Notes under the pieces: model-generated | The model's database searches: none | What the model saw: only the letters and a program-made list of their open reading frames with translations | Told to the model about the DNA's origin: nothing | Translations under genes and position numbers: made by a program | NCBI GenBank assembly: GCA_002404895.1 | Contig: DHKO01000002.1 | Coordinates: forward strand, 1 to 64,000 | DNA from: Treponema sp. UBA4692 | GTDB taxonomy: Bacteria > Spirochaetota > Spirochaetia > Treponematales > Treponemataceae | DNA: 64,000 bases | Reading direction: 5' to 3' | In this document: positions 1-7,926 of the stretch, piece after piece | Layout: every line of letters begins with the position of its first letter | How positions within the stretch are numbered: the first letter of the stretch is position 1

Positions 1-1200
1 GCTGCTTCTTTCGCTGCTGCTGACGCTAAATTTTCTGTGAACTACAGAACTGGAATCCAGTTCTTGGAGCACCAGATGAAAAAAGGCACAACAATGCTCA
101 ATAGCTATACTGATAACCGAAAAACAGAAGATGCTCTTACATTCAAAGGTTCTTCTGAGTACGGCGGAATTGAGCTTGAAATCGATCCAAAAGTGGACAC
201 AGGTGTAGCTCAGTCTCTTTCTCTTCAGAAATACAACGGCTGGATTAATTTTGGCGATTTCATGATTAAGTCTGGAACTTGGGATTCCCGCGCTGTGGGT
301 CGTGTAAACAACGATATTGGCAACCACGAGGGAAAATTCTGGGGCGAAATCAACAAGCCAGGTCTTGCTGTAAGTGGATTGGGAAATGATATTTCTCAAC
401 AGAACGGCAAAAAAACAAAAACAACAATGGTTCAGTACAAGAACAACGATCTTGGTCTTGAGGCTCGCGTTGCATTCCTTGACAAGCAAAGCGGAGATTC
501 TTTTGCAGGAAACAAGACTACAGGCGACAAATCTTTTAGAAATGCAGACTGGGTATTTGCAAACGACACTTGGTTCGGCGAGGTCGGCTACACAGTAGAC
601 GGAATCGGACGCGTTATGGCTACCGGAAAATTTGCGCACAAAGACTATGCAGGCGCGCTCTTCTTCGAGCCAAAGCTCGCTGACATGGAAGAGCTTACTT
701 CTTTGGTTGGATTCACATTCGAGACAAAGACAAATGCCGCAAAAGACAATAAGGGAGACGATGTTGCAGCAAATGCGATGGCTCTTGACTTGCGCGCTCG
801 CTACGACCTCGGAGCGTTTGTAGAAGGACTTTCCGCAACTGTTATGTACAACTGGACATTCGGAAATAATGTTGCGGATGGTACAGACAAAAAGCCTGGC
901 TTCTACGCTACATGGGCAATGCTTAACCTTACATACGCTCTCAACGACACATTCAAGCCGTTCCTCTCTTTGGGCTGGAGCAATGCTTCTTCTTGCGGAA
1001 AATCCGACACTGCAGCCGCATTTGATGATCCATTCACATATAGCTTGAGAACATATGCCGGCGTTGAAATCTACAATACAAAGAACGCTAACATCATCAC
1101 TGGTGTATGCTGGGATGCCGCTAACATGAACGATACTGTGGCAGGCGGAAAATGCACAAAGACAGTTTCTATCCCTGTTCTTTTCAGAGTTAAGTTCTAA
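1..1200 (+). CDS. Outer-membrane beta-barrel (porin-like) protein, 5' end cut by window
   Basis: The frame is open from base 1 and its first residues (AASFAAADA) match the end of the signal peptide of the two barrel genes at 3872 and 6350, so the start lies just outside the window; the GTG at 37 is internal. About 399 residues are visible. They are rich in alternating hydrophobic and polar stretches, and the protein ends in FRVKF, with a terminal Phe typical of BAM-inserted barrels. The paralogues end in LRVKM and MRVKL. A general porin or nutrient channel role is inferred from this architecture only. It converges on the lipoprotein gene at 1330-2493, and a strong terminator follows at 1237. 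Confidence 0.7.
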   Translation, partial: AASFAAADAKFSVNYRTGIQFLEHQMKKGTTMLNSYTDNRKTEDALTFKGSSEYGGIELEIDPKVDTGVAQSLSLQKYNGWINFGDFMIKSGTWDSRAVGRVNNDIGNHEGKFWGEINKPGLAVSGLGNDISQQNGKKTKTTMVQYKNNDLGLEARVAFLDKQSGDSFAGNKTTGDKSFRNADWVFANDTWFGEVGYTVDGIGRVMATGKFAHKDYAGALFFEPKLADMEELTSLVGFTFETKTNAAKDNKGDDVAANAMALDLRARYDLGAFVEGLSATVMYNWTFGNNVADGTDKKPGFYATWAMLNLTYALNDTFKPFLSLGWSNASSCGKSDTAAAFDDPFTYSLRTYAGVEIYNTKNANIITGVCWDAANMNDTVAGGKCTKTVSIPVLFRVKF

Positions 1201-1236
1201 TCTTGAAAAAGATTCAGCATAGCTGAACATTAGACG

Positions 1237-1270
1237 AAAGGCTTTCTGTTGGACACAGAAAGCCTTTTTT
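1237..1270 (+). terminator. Rho-independent terminator of the first barrel gene
   Basis: A 13-bp perfect stem (1237-1249 with 1255-1267) with a 5-nt loop runs into a T-run, 37 nt after the stop codon. Confidence 0.9.
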
Positions 1271-1329
1271 GTTTTCAAGAAAAAAATTTAATGTCTTGTC
1301 AAAAATCTGTGAAATGTCCAAGCACGGAA

Positions 1330-2493
1330 TTATTCCGAATTTTTTTTAGATTTGTTTTCTTTTTGAATCTCATTCTGGATTTCTTTTACACGTTCCAGCG
1401 GAAGCCCTGTTGCCACGGAGATTTTCTCGCCGTCAAGCCCCATTTTCAAAAGGCTTCGCGCGGTGCTTTCCGCCTGAAGCTCAAGAGCGTCTTTTTCTGA
1501 TGATAAAGCTGTGTTTGCGTCCGCTGCTTTTTCAGCAGCTGATTCATCTAATTTTTTTTCTGCCAACACGTTTTTCGCACTTGATTTTGGCTTTCCGAGC
1601 TTTGCCGAAGCCGCCGGAGCGGACTTTTCGCCAGAACGCTCTGTTCCAGATGAAGTCGCGTTATTGTCTTTCCGGTTTGTTCCTGCTTCGATTCTTGCGT
1701 TCCCTGAATTTTCGACGCCTGCCTCAAAACCATTTTTCCCGTTCAGATTTCCCGAAAACTCTACCGCGAACTGCGTAATCAAGTCGTCGATTGTCTCGTT
1801 AATTAGCGAGAGAAGCTCGTCTTTCTTGTAATATCCGCTTATTATTGGAGCGCTTCCAGTTGACACTCCTGTGTATTCCTTGTTTATGAATTCCCGCCCG
1901 CGCTCGTCAAGAATTTTCACCTTCATAGTGACAAACGCCGCCAGCTTGCCGTTCTGACGGTTGCCCTTTATAACTGTCTTCTTGAAATTGAAATCCATCG
2001 TTGCAAGCGATTTTGCGCCAAGCTCGGTTTCCAGCATCCGCGCCTTTTTCGCGCCGATTACGGTCATATCCTTGTAGCCTGTCGCGCAGACTGAATCTGA
2101 AAGCGAGTTGTAGAACGAGCCTCGCGTGTACTCATAAACGTCTGTGTCCAAAACTTTGCTCTTGCCTAATATCTGAAGCCCTGCCGTTTCCTCCATAATG
2201 CGGCGGAAGCTCTCGTCCGCATAGTCAAGCCGGTCAACTGCGGTTGAAATCTCAGGATTTTTTGAGTCAATCGCCTTGTTAAGAAGCGCGTTGAATGCTC
2301 CGTCCGTTGACAAGGACTCGTCATTGTCGTTTTGAGTCTGTTCCTGCCATGCGACAAGGTTTGTCCCGATTATTGAGATGACCGCCATCGGAGACTTTTC
2401 CTCTAAACTGATATTTTTTGTTGACGCGCAGCCTGAAAGCAAAAGCAAAGCCGCAATGCACGCAAAAGCGGCTGGTGAAGATTTTTTTTTCAT
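1330..2493 (-). CDS. Treponemal lipoprotein, unknown function (intact copy)
   Basis: This 387-residue lipoprotein has a lipobox LLSGC with Cys22 as the lipidation site. The middle region (about residues 80-250) is shared with the broken copy at 7927-8816, including DRLDYADESFRRI and SLINETIDDLITQFAVEFSG. The last 85 residues are an Ala/Glu/Lys-rich linker followed by a helical segment (ARSLLKMGLDGEKISVATGL) that resembles the tail commonly found on Rpn/PD-(D/E)XK proteins; the copy at 7927 lacks it. It lies downstream of the barrel gene 2601-3872 on the same strand. The leader has an AAAGGA Shine-Dalgarno and is nearly identical to the leader of the second copy. The function is not recognised; attachment to a membrane and cooperation with the neighbouring barrel are inferred. 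Confidence 0.75.
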   Translation of the reverse strand: MKKKSSPAAFACIAALLLLSGCASTKNISLEEKSPMAVISIIGTNLVAWQEQTQNDNDESLSTDGAFNALLNKAIDSKNPEISTAVDRLDYADESFRRIMEETAGLQILGKSKVLDTDVYEYTRGSFYNSLSDSVCATGYKDMTVIGAKKARMLETELGAKSLATMDFNFKKTVIKGNRQNGKLAAFVTMKVKILDERGREFINKEYTGVSTGSAPIISGYYKKDELLSLINETIDDLITQFAVEFSGNLNGKNGFEAGVENSGNARIEAGTNRKDNNATSSGTERSGEKSAPAASAKLGKPKSSAKNVLAEKKLDESAAEKAADANTALSSEKDALELQAESTARSLLKMGLDGEKISVATGLPLERVKEIQNEIQKENKSKKNSE

Positions 2494-2540
2494 ATTGATT
2501 TTCCTTTATAGACTTTTTAGAACTGAAATGTTTTTAAATA

Positions 2541-2575
2541 ACGAAAAAAGGCTTCCTGAAAAAACAGGAAGCCTT
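2541..2575 (-). terminator. Terminator between barrel gene and lipoprotein
   Basis: An 11-bp stem (2548-2558 with 2565-2575) and A6/T6 loop are followed on the minus strand by a T-run, directly after the barrel gene ending at 2601. The lipoprotein gene downstream therefore probably has its own promoter or depends on read-through. Confidence 0.85.
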
Positions 2576-2600
2576 AGGATGTCAAGCTGCAAAGCCCTTG

Positions 2601-3872
2601 TTACATCTTTACACGAAGAACAACTGGAATGTCGAATGTGTAGTCTGTTCCGCCGTCAGCAGGGTTGAGGACCTTGTTCAAGCGGAGGGCTGCTGTGATT
2701 GCAGCGTTCTTTCCGGCTGTGAATTTTCCGCGGAGAGATGTCACGAAGAACTGCGAGCCGTCGTCGTCAACATCATCGTTGTTGTCCATATCCTGGTTGA
2801 AGTAGCCGAGGTCAAGGGCAGCTGTTACAATGTCGTTCACCTTGTAAGAGAACTCGCCTGCAACCTGCATAGCTGTCTCTGCGTCAGCACCGTCCACATC
2901 AAGTTCAAGAGACTCGTACTTAGCGCCAAGAGCAACTGTCGCCGCGGAGCTGATGTTGTACTGGCCGCGCAAGTCGATTGCAAACGCAGATTTAATTGAA
3001 TCTTCCAGTGTTCCGTATGTGAATCCGAGCACAACGTTATTTGTGTTAGGAATCATAAGAGGTGTTACATAGAGACCGAAGCCGTAAGCCTTATTTACAG
3101 GGTTCTTGAAGATGAAGTCTACTGCAACTGTTTCATCCTTTCTCCACGCAGCCTCGAATACGTATCCTTCAGACTGTGCAAATGAATTATTATCTTTGTC
3201 TTTATAACTATCGTAGCTGTCTGCAGTACCGTTCTCCACGAGACCGCCCTTCAAGAGAAGCTTTCCGCCGCCAATGTCGTCGAAAGTGTAGTCAGCAAGG
3301 AAAGAGTTGTTGTTTCCGGCAGCCACCTGAGCAACGTTGCCAAAGTCTCCAAGCCAGTTCAAATTTGCATAGTCGCTGTATTTGTTACCGTCAGAATCTT
3401 TTCCCCAGCTTGCGAGGATGCCGTTCTTTGTGGAAAGTCCCATTGTCTTTGAGAATTCCTCATCGAGAATGCCCTGCTCTGTGGCTGTGTAGTTACCGCG
3501 GTTTGTGTAGCGGCTGTCGTAAGTACCAGCTGTGAATTTGAGAGCTCCCCAATTCAACCAACCATAGTAGTTATCGATTGCAATCGCTCCGTCTTCTCCG
3601 TTTTTGTTGCCAGGATTGTTAAGCGTGATTTCCGCGGCAACTCCAGCGTAGTCTGTAGAGCCTTTTACGGCCAAAGTGTCCTTGTTTCCGCCGAATCCGT
3701 CAATGTCAGCATAAGTTGTTTTTGTGTAGGCATCTACGTCGCCTTTCTCTGTGTATCCAGTAACCTTGTAAAGGTCTGGGCGAACGCGAACGTTAAGAGA
3801 TGTTGTAACCTCAGCAGCAGCGAAAGAAGCAGCCATAGCAGCGACAGCGGCTGCAGTTATGATTTTTTTCAT
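2601..3872 (-). CDS. Outer-membrane beta-barrel (porin-like) protein, copy facing the strong promoter
   Basis: The 423-residue protein has a 20-residue signal peptide (MKKIITAAAVAAMAASFAAA) identical to that of the gene at 6350. The mature part is rich in short alternating strands, Gly/Asn/Asp turns and paired phrases such as YYGWLNWGALKFTAGTYDSR, also seen in the first barrel gene (NGWINFGDFMIKSGTWDSR). It ends in VVLRVKM. Start: ATG at 3872, preceded by AAGGAGG. It is the only one of the two head-to-head copies with a consensus sigma-70 promoter upstream (3939-3967). The first 69 coding bases and the leader form one arm of the 110-bp inverted repeat. Outer-membrane location is well supported by architecture; transport specificity is unknown. 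Confidence 0.8.
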   Translation of the reverse strand: MKKIITAAAVAAMAASFAAAEVTTSLNVRVRPDLYKVTGYTEKGDVDAYTKTTYADIDGFGGNKDTLAVKGSTDYAGVAAEITLNNPGNKNGEDGAIAIDNYYGWLNWGALKFTAGTYDSRYTNRGNYTATEQGILDEEFSKTMGLSTKNGILASWGKDSDGNKYSDYANLNWLGDFGNVAQVAAGNNNSFLADYTFDDIGGGKLLLKGGLVENGTADSYDSYKDKDNNSFAQSEGYVFEAAWRKDETVAVDFIFKNPVNKAYGFGLYVTPLMIPNTNNVVLGFTYGTLEDSIKSAFAIDLRGQYNISSAATVALGAKYESLELDVDGADAETAMQVAGEFSYKVNDIVTAALDLGYFNQDMDNNDDVDDDGSQFFVTSLRGKFTAGKNAAITAALRLNKVLNPADGGTDYTFDIPVVLRVKM

Positions 3873-3912
3873 TTTAAAAAATCCTCCTTTTTTATTGGGA
3901 AGTTTAAACCGA
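3803..3912. repeat. Left arm of a perfect 110-bp inverted repeat
   Basis: Read on the minus strand, 3912 to 3803 is identical base for base to 6310-6419 on the plus strand. The arm covers the 5' UTR, RBS, start codon and the whole signal-peptide coding region. Its promoter-side end (3912) is the centre of a 15-bp dyad at 3905-3919 (TAAACCG-N-CGGTTTA), which is only half preserved at the right arm. Confidence 0.97.
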
Positions 3913-3938
3913 CGGTTTATTTACTTCCTTTTGTTTGT

Positions 3939-3967
3939 ATTATAGATTCCGACAGTTTTACAGTCAA
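3939..3967 (-). promoter_or_regulatory. Consensus sigma-70 promoter reading into the left barrel gene
   Basis: On the minus strand, TTGACT (3967-3962) and TATAAT (3944-3939) are separated by exactly 17 bp. The start point is predicted near 3932, giving a leader of about 60 nt. The promoter lies just inside the segment bounded by the 110-bp inverted repeats, so an inversion would move it in front of the barrel gene at 6350. Confidence 0.85.
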
Positions 3968-4104
3968 TGTTTACTTTTTTAAATTTTCCGACAAATTCGT
4001 AACCAAAATTTTGCAGGATTGTTGCCTTTAATTTGCGCAAAAAGCATAAAAAATGCGTTGAAAAGCCAGAATCTTTCTGGTTTTACAGCGCCATTTCCGC
4101 ACGT

Positions 4105-4938
4105 TTAATTTCTGTTTTCCAGCTCCGCGACTCTTGCCATGAGCCGCTGGATTTCCGCATTCATCGAATCCTTCTGCGCAGCCATTTTCGCTAGGATTTT
4201 CTCGTCCTCGGCTTTCTGCTTTGCAGCTCCTTTTAGCAGTCCCTGCTTCATTCCCTGAGCAGCAGCACGCCGCTCGGCGTAATACTTCATTCTTTCTATT
4301 GTCATATAGCCATGCCTCCATTCAGTGTTGCGTCTTGCCATGCCCACCTGCTTTTCAAGAGAGCTTGTGAAACCGCTTTCCGCCCTACCGGAGAAAAAAT
4401 ATTCAAGCAAGGCTCGAAGCTCCTCATCGCCCTTGATTTTATCATACATTGCGGCATTGAAAAAGATTTTTGACGTGCGGTCTCCTAATTCACCGCCGTC
4501 CTCGGTGTCAAGATTCTTGAAAATGTACCGCGCCTTTTTTCTGCCGAACGGGTCTGAAAGGCAGATGAATATCACGATTGAGTCTTTCAGAAAACTGTAA
4601 GGCTCGCTGTGCTTTAGCGTTGAGACATCCATCATTCCCTGATAATATCTTGCGCGCTCGGGCAAATCCTCGTCATTCGTTGTCTGCATCTCTATGTCAT
4701 AAATGTGTTTTTCGTCCTCTGTGAAAATATCCACTCTAATTGAATGGGATTCCGCATCGGACTCAAAGCCTTTCTCGCCCTCGGGCATCTTAATCCGCGA
4801 GATTTTCAGCCTGAGGAGGATTTCAAGAAGCCGCCTGCACAATTCATGATCCGACGTGAAAATCTTGTAGAACATAAAACGGTTCGTGATTGTCTGCCGC
4901 TCCCAAGATTTCTCGTCGATTTCGCTTTTCTTTGCCAT
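4105..4938 (-). CDS. Rpn-family recombination-promoting nuclease / PD-(D/E)XK transposase-like protein
   Basis: This 277-residue protein opens with the family-typical segment that precedes the nuclease core (TNRFMFYKIFTSDHELCRRL). It then carries the PD-(D/E)XK signature: Asp70 in RVDIF and Glu83-x-Gln85 in IYDIEMQ. The C-terminal 50 residues form a charged coiled coil. Rpn proteins are endonucleases linked to RecA-independent recombination and are usually found as multicopy accessory genes. The start has a GGTCGG-like RBS. It follows the DNA invertase on the same strand, and both lie inside the segment between the inverted repeats. It may help recombination at this locus or may simply be a passenger. 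Confidence 0.85.
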   Translation of the reverse strand: MAKKSEIDEKSWERQTITNRFMFYKIFTSDHELCRRLLEILLRLKISRIKMPEGEKGFESDAESHSIRVDIFTEDEKHIYDIEMQTTNDEDLPERARYYQGMMDVSTLKHSEPYSFLKDSIVIFICLSDPFGRKKARYIFKNLDTEDGGELGDRTSKIFFNAAMYDKIKGDEELRALLEYFFSGRAESGFTSSLEKQVGMARRNTEWRHGYMTIERMKYYAERRAAAQGMKQGLLKGAAKQKAEDEKILAKMAAQKDSMNAEIQRLMARVAELENRN

Positions 4939-5100
4939 ATTCCGACCTTTTTAATGAAAAAAAATTGGAGAAATAAAGCTGCTAATAATCGTCATGCAGG
5001 TTCTGAAGTCAAGCCCGGACAATTTTTTGCGGCTTCAATCTCCTTGCTTTTTATTTCAGGCAAAAGTCGGTTTCCAGCAAGAAATCAGATTACAATTCTC

Positions 5101-5706
5101 TTATTTCTTGAACATAATCCTTGAAAGATGCGAATTAAGAGTTTTCCACGAGACTCCAAGCTCCTTTGCGAGCGAATTCTTGCTTCTTCCTCCAAAAATC
5201 TCCCTTTTTATGTAGTCATCTTTCGGAGTCAATTTATAACAGGAAGATTTGCAGCCGTTTTTCCGCCCGATATGCTTTCCCTGCTTTCGCGCGCGGTTAA
5301 GCCCGAGCTTTGTGCGTTCTGAAATCAGCTGCCTCTCAATCTCCGCGGAAAGGCCGAACGCAAAAGCGATGACTTTTGACTGAATGTCGTCGCCGAGCCT
5401 GTAGCCGTCCTTTATCGTCCAGACTTTGATTCCCCGCTCAAGAAAATACTGGAGAATGTTCATTATCATAATAAGCGAGCGGCCGAACCGTGAAATCTCC
5501 GTACAGATTATAAGGTCGCCCGAACGCACGTTGCTCATAATCTCGCGGCCGAGCTTCCTCATTTCAGGCTTTTTTATTCCGCTGATTTTCTCTTCAATCC
5601 AGACATCAATCTTTATCCCTTTCTGGCGGCAGAAACGCTCGATTTCCATCTGCTGGTTCTCAAGATTCTGATGTTCCGTAGAAACTCTGATATAACCGTA
5701 ATTCAT
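5101..5706 (-). CDS. Serine recombinase, master DNA invertase Mpi family
   Basis: A 201-residue small serine recombinase. The N-terminal catalytic domain shows YIRVST with nucleophile Ser9, a TEISRFGRS segment with catalytic arginines, and the long helix segment AFAFGLSAEIERQLISERT. The C-terminal 50 residues form a helix-turn-helix (NSLAKELGVSWKTLNSHL). Proteins of this group invert promoters of surface genes in Bacteroides. The ATG at 5706 is preceded by AGAGGTG at good spacing; a 36-residue upstream extension lacks an RBS. The gene lies within the segment bounded by perfect 110-bp inverted repeats, the arrangement seen for hin in the Salmonella H segment. Its actual target sites are inferred. 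Confidence 0.93.
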   Translation of the reverse strand: MNYGYIRVSTEHQNLENQQMEIERFCRQKGIKIDVWIEEKISGIKKPEMRKLGREIMSNVRSGDLIICTEISRFGRSLIMIMNILQYFLERGIKVWTIKDGYRLGDDIQSKVIAFAFGLSAEIERQLISERTKLGLNRARKQGKHIGRKNGCKSSCYKLTPKDDYIKREIFGGRSKNSLAKELGVSWKTLNSHLSRIMFKK

Positions 5707-6309
5707 TTGTTCACCTCTTTGCAAAGTTTCCATAAAAAACGCGGGGAAAGGAAATGGGGAGATGAAACAAAGAGACGCGGTGAGAGGAACAAAGAGACGC
5801 GTAATGAGTGGCAAGGGAACAGGGAAAAAAAGAAGGAGCGCGGCGAACAGACTGGATTCAGAGCTTAAACGAAAAATTTAATGTTATTAAACGAAACGAA
5901 TTTAGCTATTAAACAAAAAAAATTAGAGTCTTGGCTCTTATGCTCACGGAAGTTTTCTGGCGAACTGTTTTGCTAAAAGTCCAAAAAAAATTTTTTGTGT
6001 CTGCCGCTTCATTTTTCGGATTTTCCGTACATTTTCTCCGAGAAGCCCCCAAAAAATTTTCCGTACATTTTTCATCGTTTTTGCCATCTTGCAAAATCTC
6101 CCTCATCTTAAAAGAATTCCTTCAAACAAAACTTCCAGCATAAACGAGCCTGCTCTTCCGCTTTTTTTCCAAAACCTCCCCCAATTTTCAAAAAATCCTT
6201 TCATTTTTCTCCGCTTTGAATATTTCGCAAAATCTCCAGCTTTTCCGCAGCGGAAAAGTTCAAACCGCGATTTCCAGAAATCCCGCGAAAAAGCTATGAC
6301 ATTCAATCC
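5707..6309. other. Non-coding stretch upstream of the invertase and inside the inverted segment
   Basis: No convincing gene is present. It holds two direct copies of a 14-mer (5766-5779 and 5788-5801, aacaaagagacgcg) and two copies of the 15-mer ttttccgtacatttt (6021-6035 and 6057-6071), plus A/T-rich runs with repeated attaaacgaaa/attaaacaaaa words. I see no sigma-70 promoter facing the barrel gene at 6350, in contrast to the other end of the segment. The repeats could be recombinase or accessory-factor binding sites, but nothing shows this. Confidence 0.6.
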
Positions 6310-6419
6310 TCGGTTTAAACTTCCCAATAAAAAAGGAGGATTTTTTAAAATGAAAAAAATCATAACTGCAGCCGCTGTCGCTGCTATGGCTGCTTCTTTC
6401 GCTGCTGCTGAGGTTACAA
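6310..6419. repeat. Right arm of the perfect 110-bp inverted repeat
   Basis: Identical to the reverse complement of 3803-3912. Identity starts at the T of TCGGTTTAAAC, covers the AAGGAGG RBS, the ATG at 6350 and the signal peptide, and stops in codon 24. Both arms contain the 8-bp palindrome GTTTAAAC. Confidence 0.97.
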
Positions 6420-7777
6420 TCGCTTCAAACTTCCGCATCCGCCCTGTTATCGTGCAGAACGATTCAGGAACAGAGGCTGCTTCAAAGACAACTTGGGCAA
6501 GCTTGAACAACTCTCAGCTTTCAACAGCTCAGACTGCTGCCGACACAATCAAATTCACTGCGAAATCTGACTACGCTGGAATTGTTACAGAAGTAAACGT
6601 TGCTTCTGACGCTGAAAAATCAGCGCTCACAATCAGCAACTTCAACGGCTTCCTCAAGTTCGGACCATCGTTCACATTGACTGGCGGTATCTTGGACTCA
6701 CGCGTTGCAAACAGAATCACAAACGACCAGAACAACCTTTCCTTGCTCGAGCAGAACTGGGGAGCAAAAGGTGTCGCTTATGCACCAACATACACTTTGA
6801 AAAAATCTACAGCTGCAAATAAAGTAAGAGTTAACGGATTATCTTACATTTCTTTCGCAGGAAACAAGAAACTTGGTGTAAACCCGAATATGTTCGCTGG
6901 TCTTACTACTTATTGGACAGATGCAGCTCTTGCAAAGGCTAAATGGGACGGCTCATCAGCCTTGGCGGCAGATGTATCTGTTACTAAATGGAGCGTAATC
7001 GGCGCAGACTCTGACAACATCACAGCAATCAATGGCTCAAAGGCTCTCTCTTTGGTTGGAGACTATCTCTTGAGCGATGTTGCAGGCGGAAAACTCCAGT
7101 TCTGGGGCGCAATGAACAAGTCTGATTCTGAATGGAACGACAAAAACAGCGATGACGAATCAACATCAGTTGTGAACAGCAGCTATGCATTCCGCGCGGC
7201 TTACACAAACGACAGCGTTGCGGCTGACGCCACATTCCACGTTGCAAAGAACGAGATTATCGCGGCTGCTTTCGTAAGCCCGAAAATGGTTGACAATCTT
7301 GCGGCTACCCTCGGCTTCACATTCGCGAAGAACTCAGAGAGCGACAACGACAAGATTTTCTACGCAGTCGATGCTCGCGCACGCTATGCAATCGATGCTC
7401 TTTCTCTCAACCTTATGATGAACTATTCTATCGCAGACGCAGACTGCGAGGACTATTTTGACGACAAAATCGGAGTTCTCGACACTGTATTCAACGCTAC
7501 TTACAAAATCAACGACATTGTAAAAGCATTCGCTGAGGCAGAATTCGTATTCAACGCAAACTCAGACATGAAAGATATTGTTGGACACCAGTTCGCGGCT
7601 CAGGCCGGCGCGGTTCTTACAGCAGGAAAAGGTTGCACTGTTGAGGCTGCTGTTAGAGGAACAGTTGCTGGTATCGGATATGATGACGCAACATCAACAA
7701 ACTACGCAGGGACAAGCAAAGTTGACTTCTGGGGAACATCAATCTCTGTCCCTGTTGTAATGAGAGTTAAGCTGTAA
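6350..7777 (+). CDS. Outer-membrane beta-barrel (porin-like) protein, copy without a visible promoter
   Basis: 475 residues from the ATG at 6350, which has the same AAGGAGG RBS and the same signal peptide as the copy at 3872; the open frame upstream of it is not signal-like. Identity between the two copies ends at the fourth residue after the signal peptide (EVT), after which the mature parts diverge. It ends in VVMRVKL. No -35/-10 pair comparable to 3939-3967 lies upstream, so in this orientation it may be silent. A terminator follows at 7829. Probable porin; specificity unknown. Confidence 0.8.
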   Translation: MKKIITAAAVAAMAASFAAAEVTIASNFRIRPVIVQNDSGTEAASKTTWASLNNSQLSTAQTAADTIKFTAKSDYAGIVTEVNVASDAEKSALTISNFNGFLKFGPSFTLTGGILDSRVANRITNDQNNLSLLEQNWGAKGVAYAPTYTLKKSTAANKVRVNGLSYISFAGNKKLGVNPNMFAGLTTYWTDAALAKAKWDGSSALAADVSVTKWSVIGADSDNITAINGSKALSLVGDYLLSDVAGGKLQFWGAMNKSDSEWNDKNSDDESTSVVNSSYAFRAAYTNDSVAADATFHVAKNEIIAAAFVSPKMVDNLAATLGFTFAKNSESDNDKIFYAVDARARYAIDALSLNLMMNYSIADADCEDYFDDKIGVLDTVFNATYKINDIVKAFAEAEFVFNANSDMKDIVGHQFAAQAGAVLTAGKGCTVEAAVRGTVAGIGYDDATSTNYAGTSKVDFWGTSISVPVVMRVKL

Positions 7778-7828
7778 CCTTTCATTGCACGCTGTTCGGT
7801 CTAGCAAGTCTGCCGGGCGGCATTTCAT

Positions 7829-7876
7829 AAGGCTTTCCGCAAATTGCGATATGCTTTTGCGGAAAGTCTTTTTTTG
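7829..7876 (+). terminator. Terminator of the right barrel gene
   Basis: A stem of about 14 bp (AAGGCTTTCCGCAAA pairing with TTTGCGGAAAGTCTT, with G-T pairs) and a T-run lie 50 nt after the stop. Confidence 0.85.
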
Positions 7877-7926
7877 TTTATTTAAAAATATATCCAGTTC
7901 TAAAAAGTCTATAAAGGAAAATCAAA

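Noticed and set aside
3913..6309. Integrated prophage or insertion sequence
   Set aside because: Only an invertase and an Rpn gene are present; there are no terminal short inverted repeats with target duplication, and the 110-bp repeats are parts of the barrel genes.
6089..6349. Extended N-terminus of the right barrel protein
   Set aside because: The signal peptide starting at 6350 is identical to that of the left copy and has a strong RBS.
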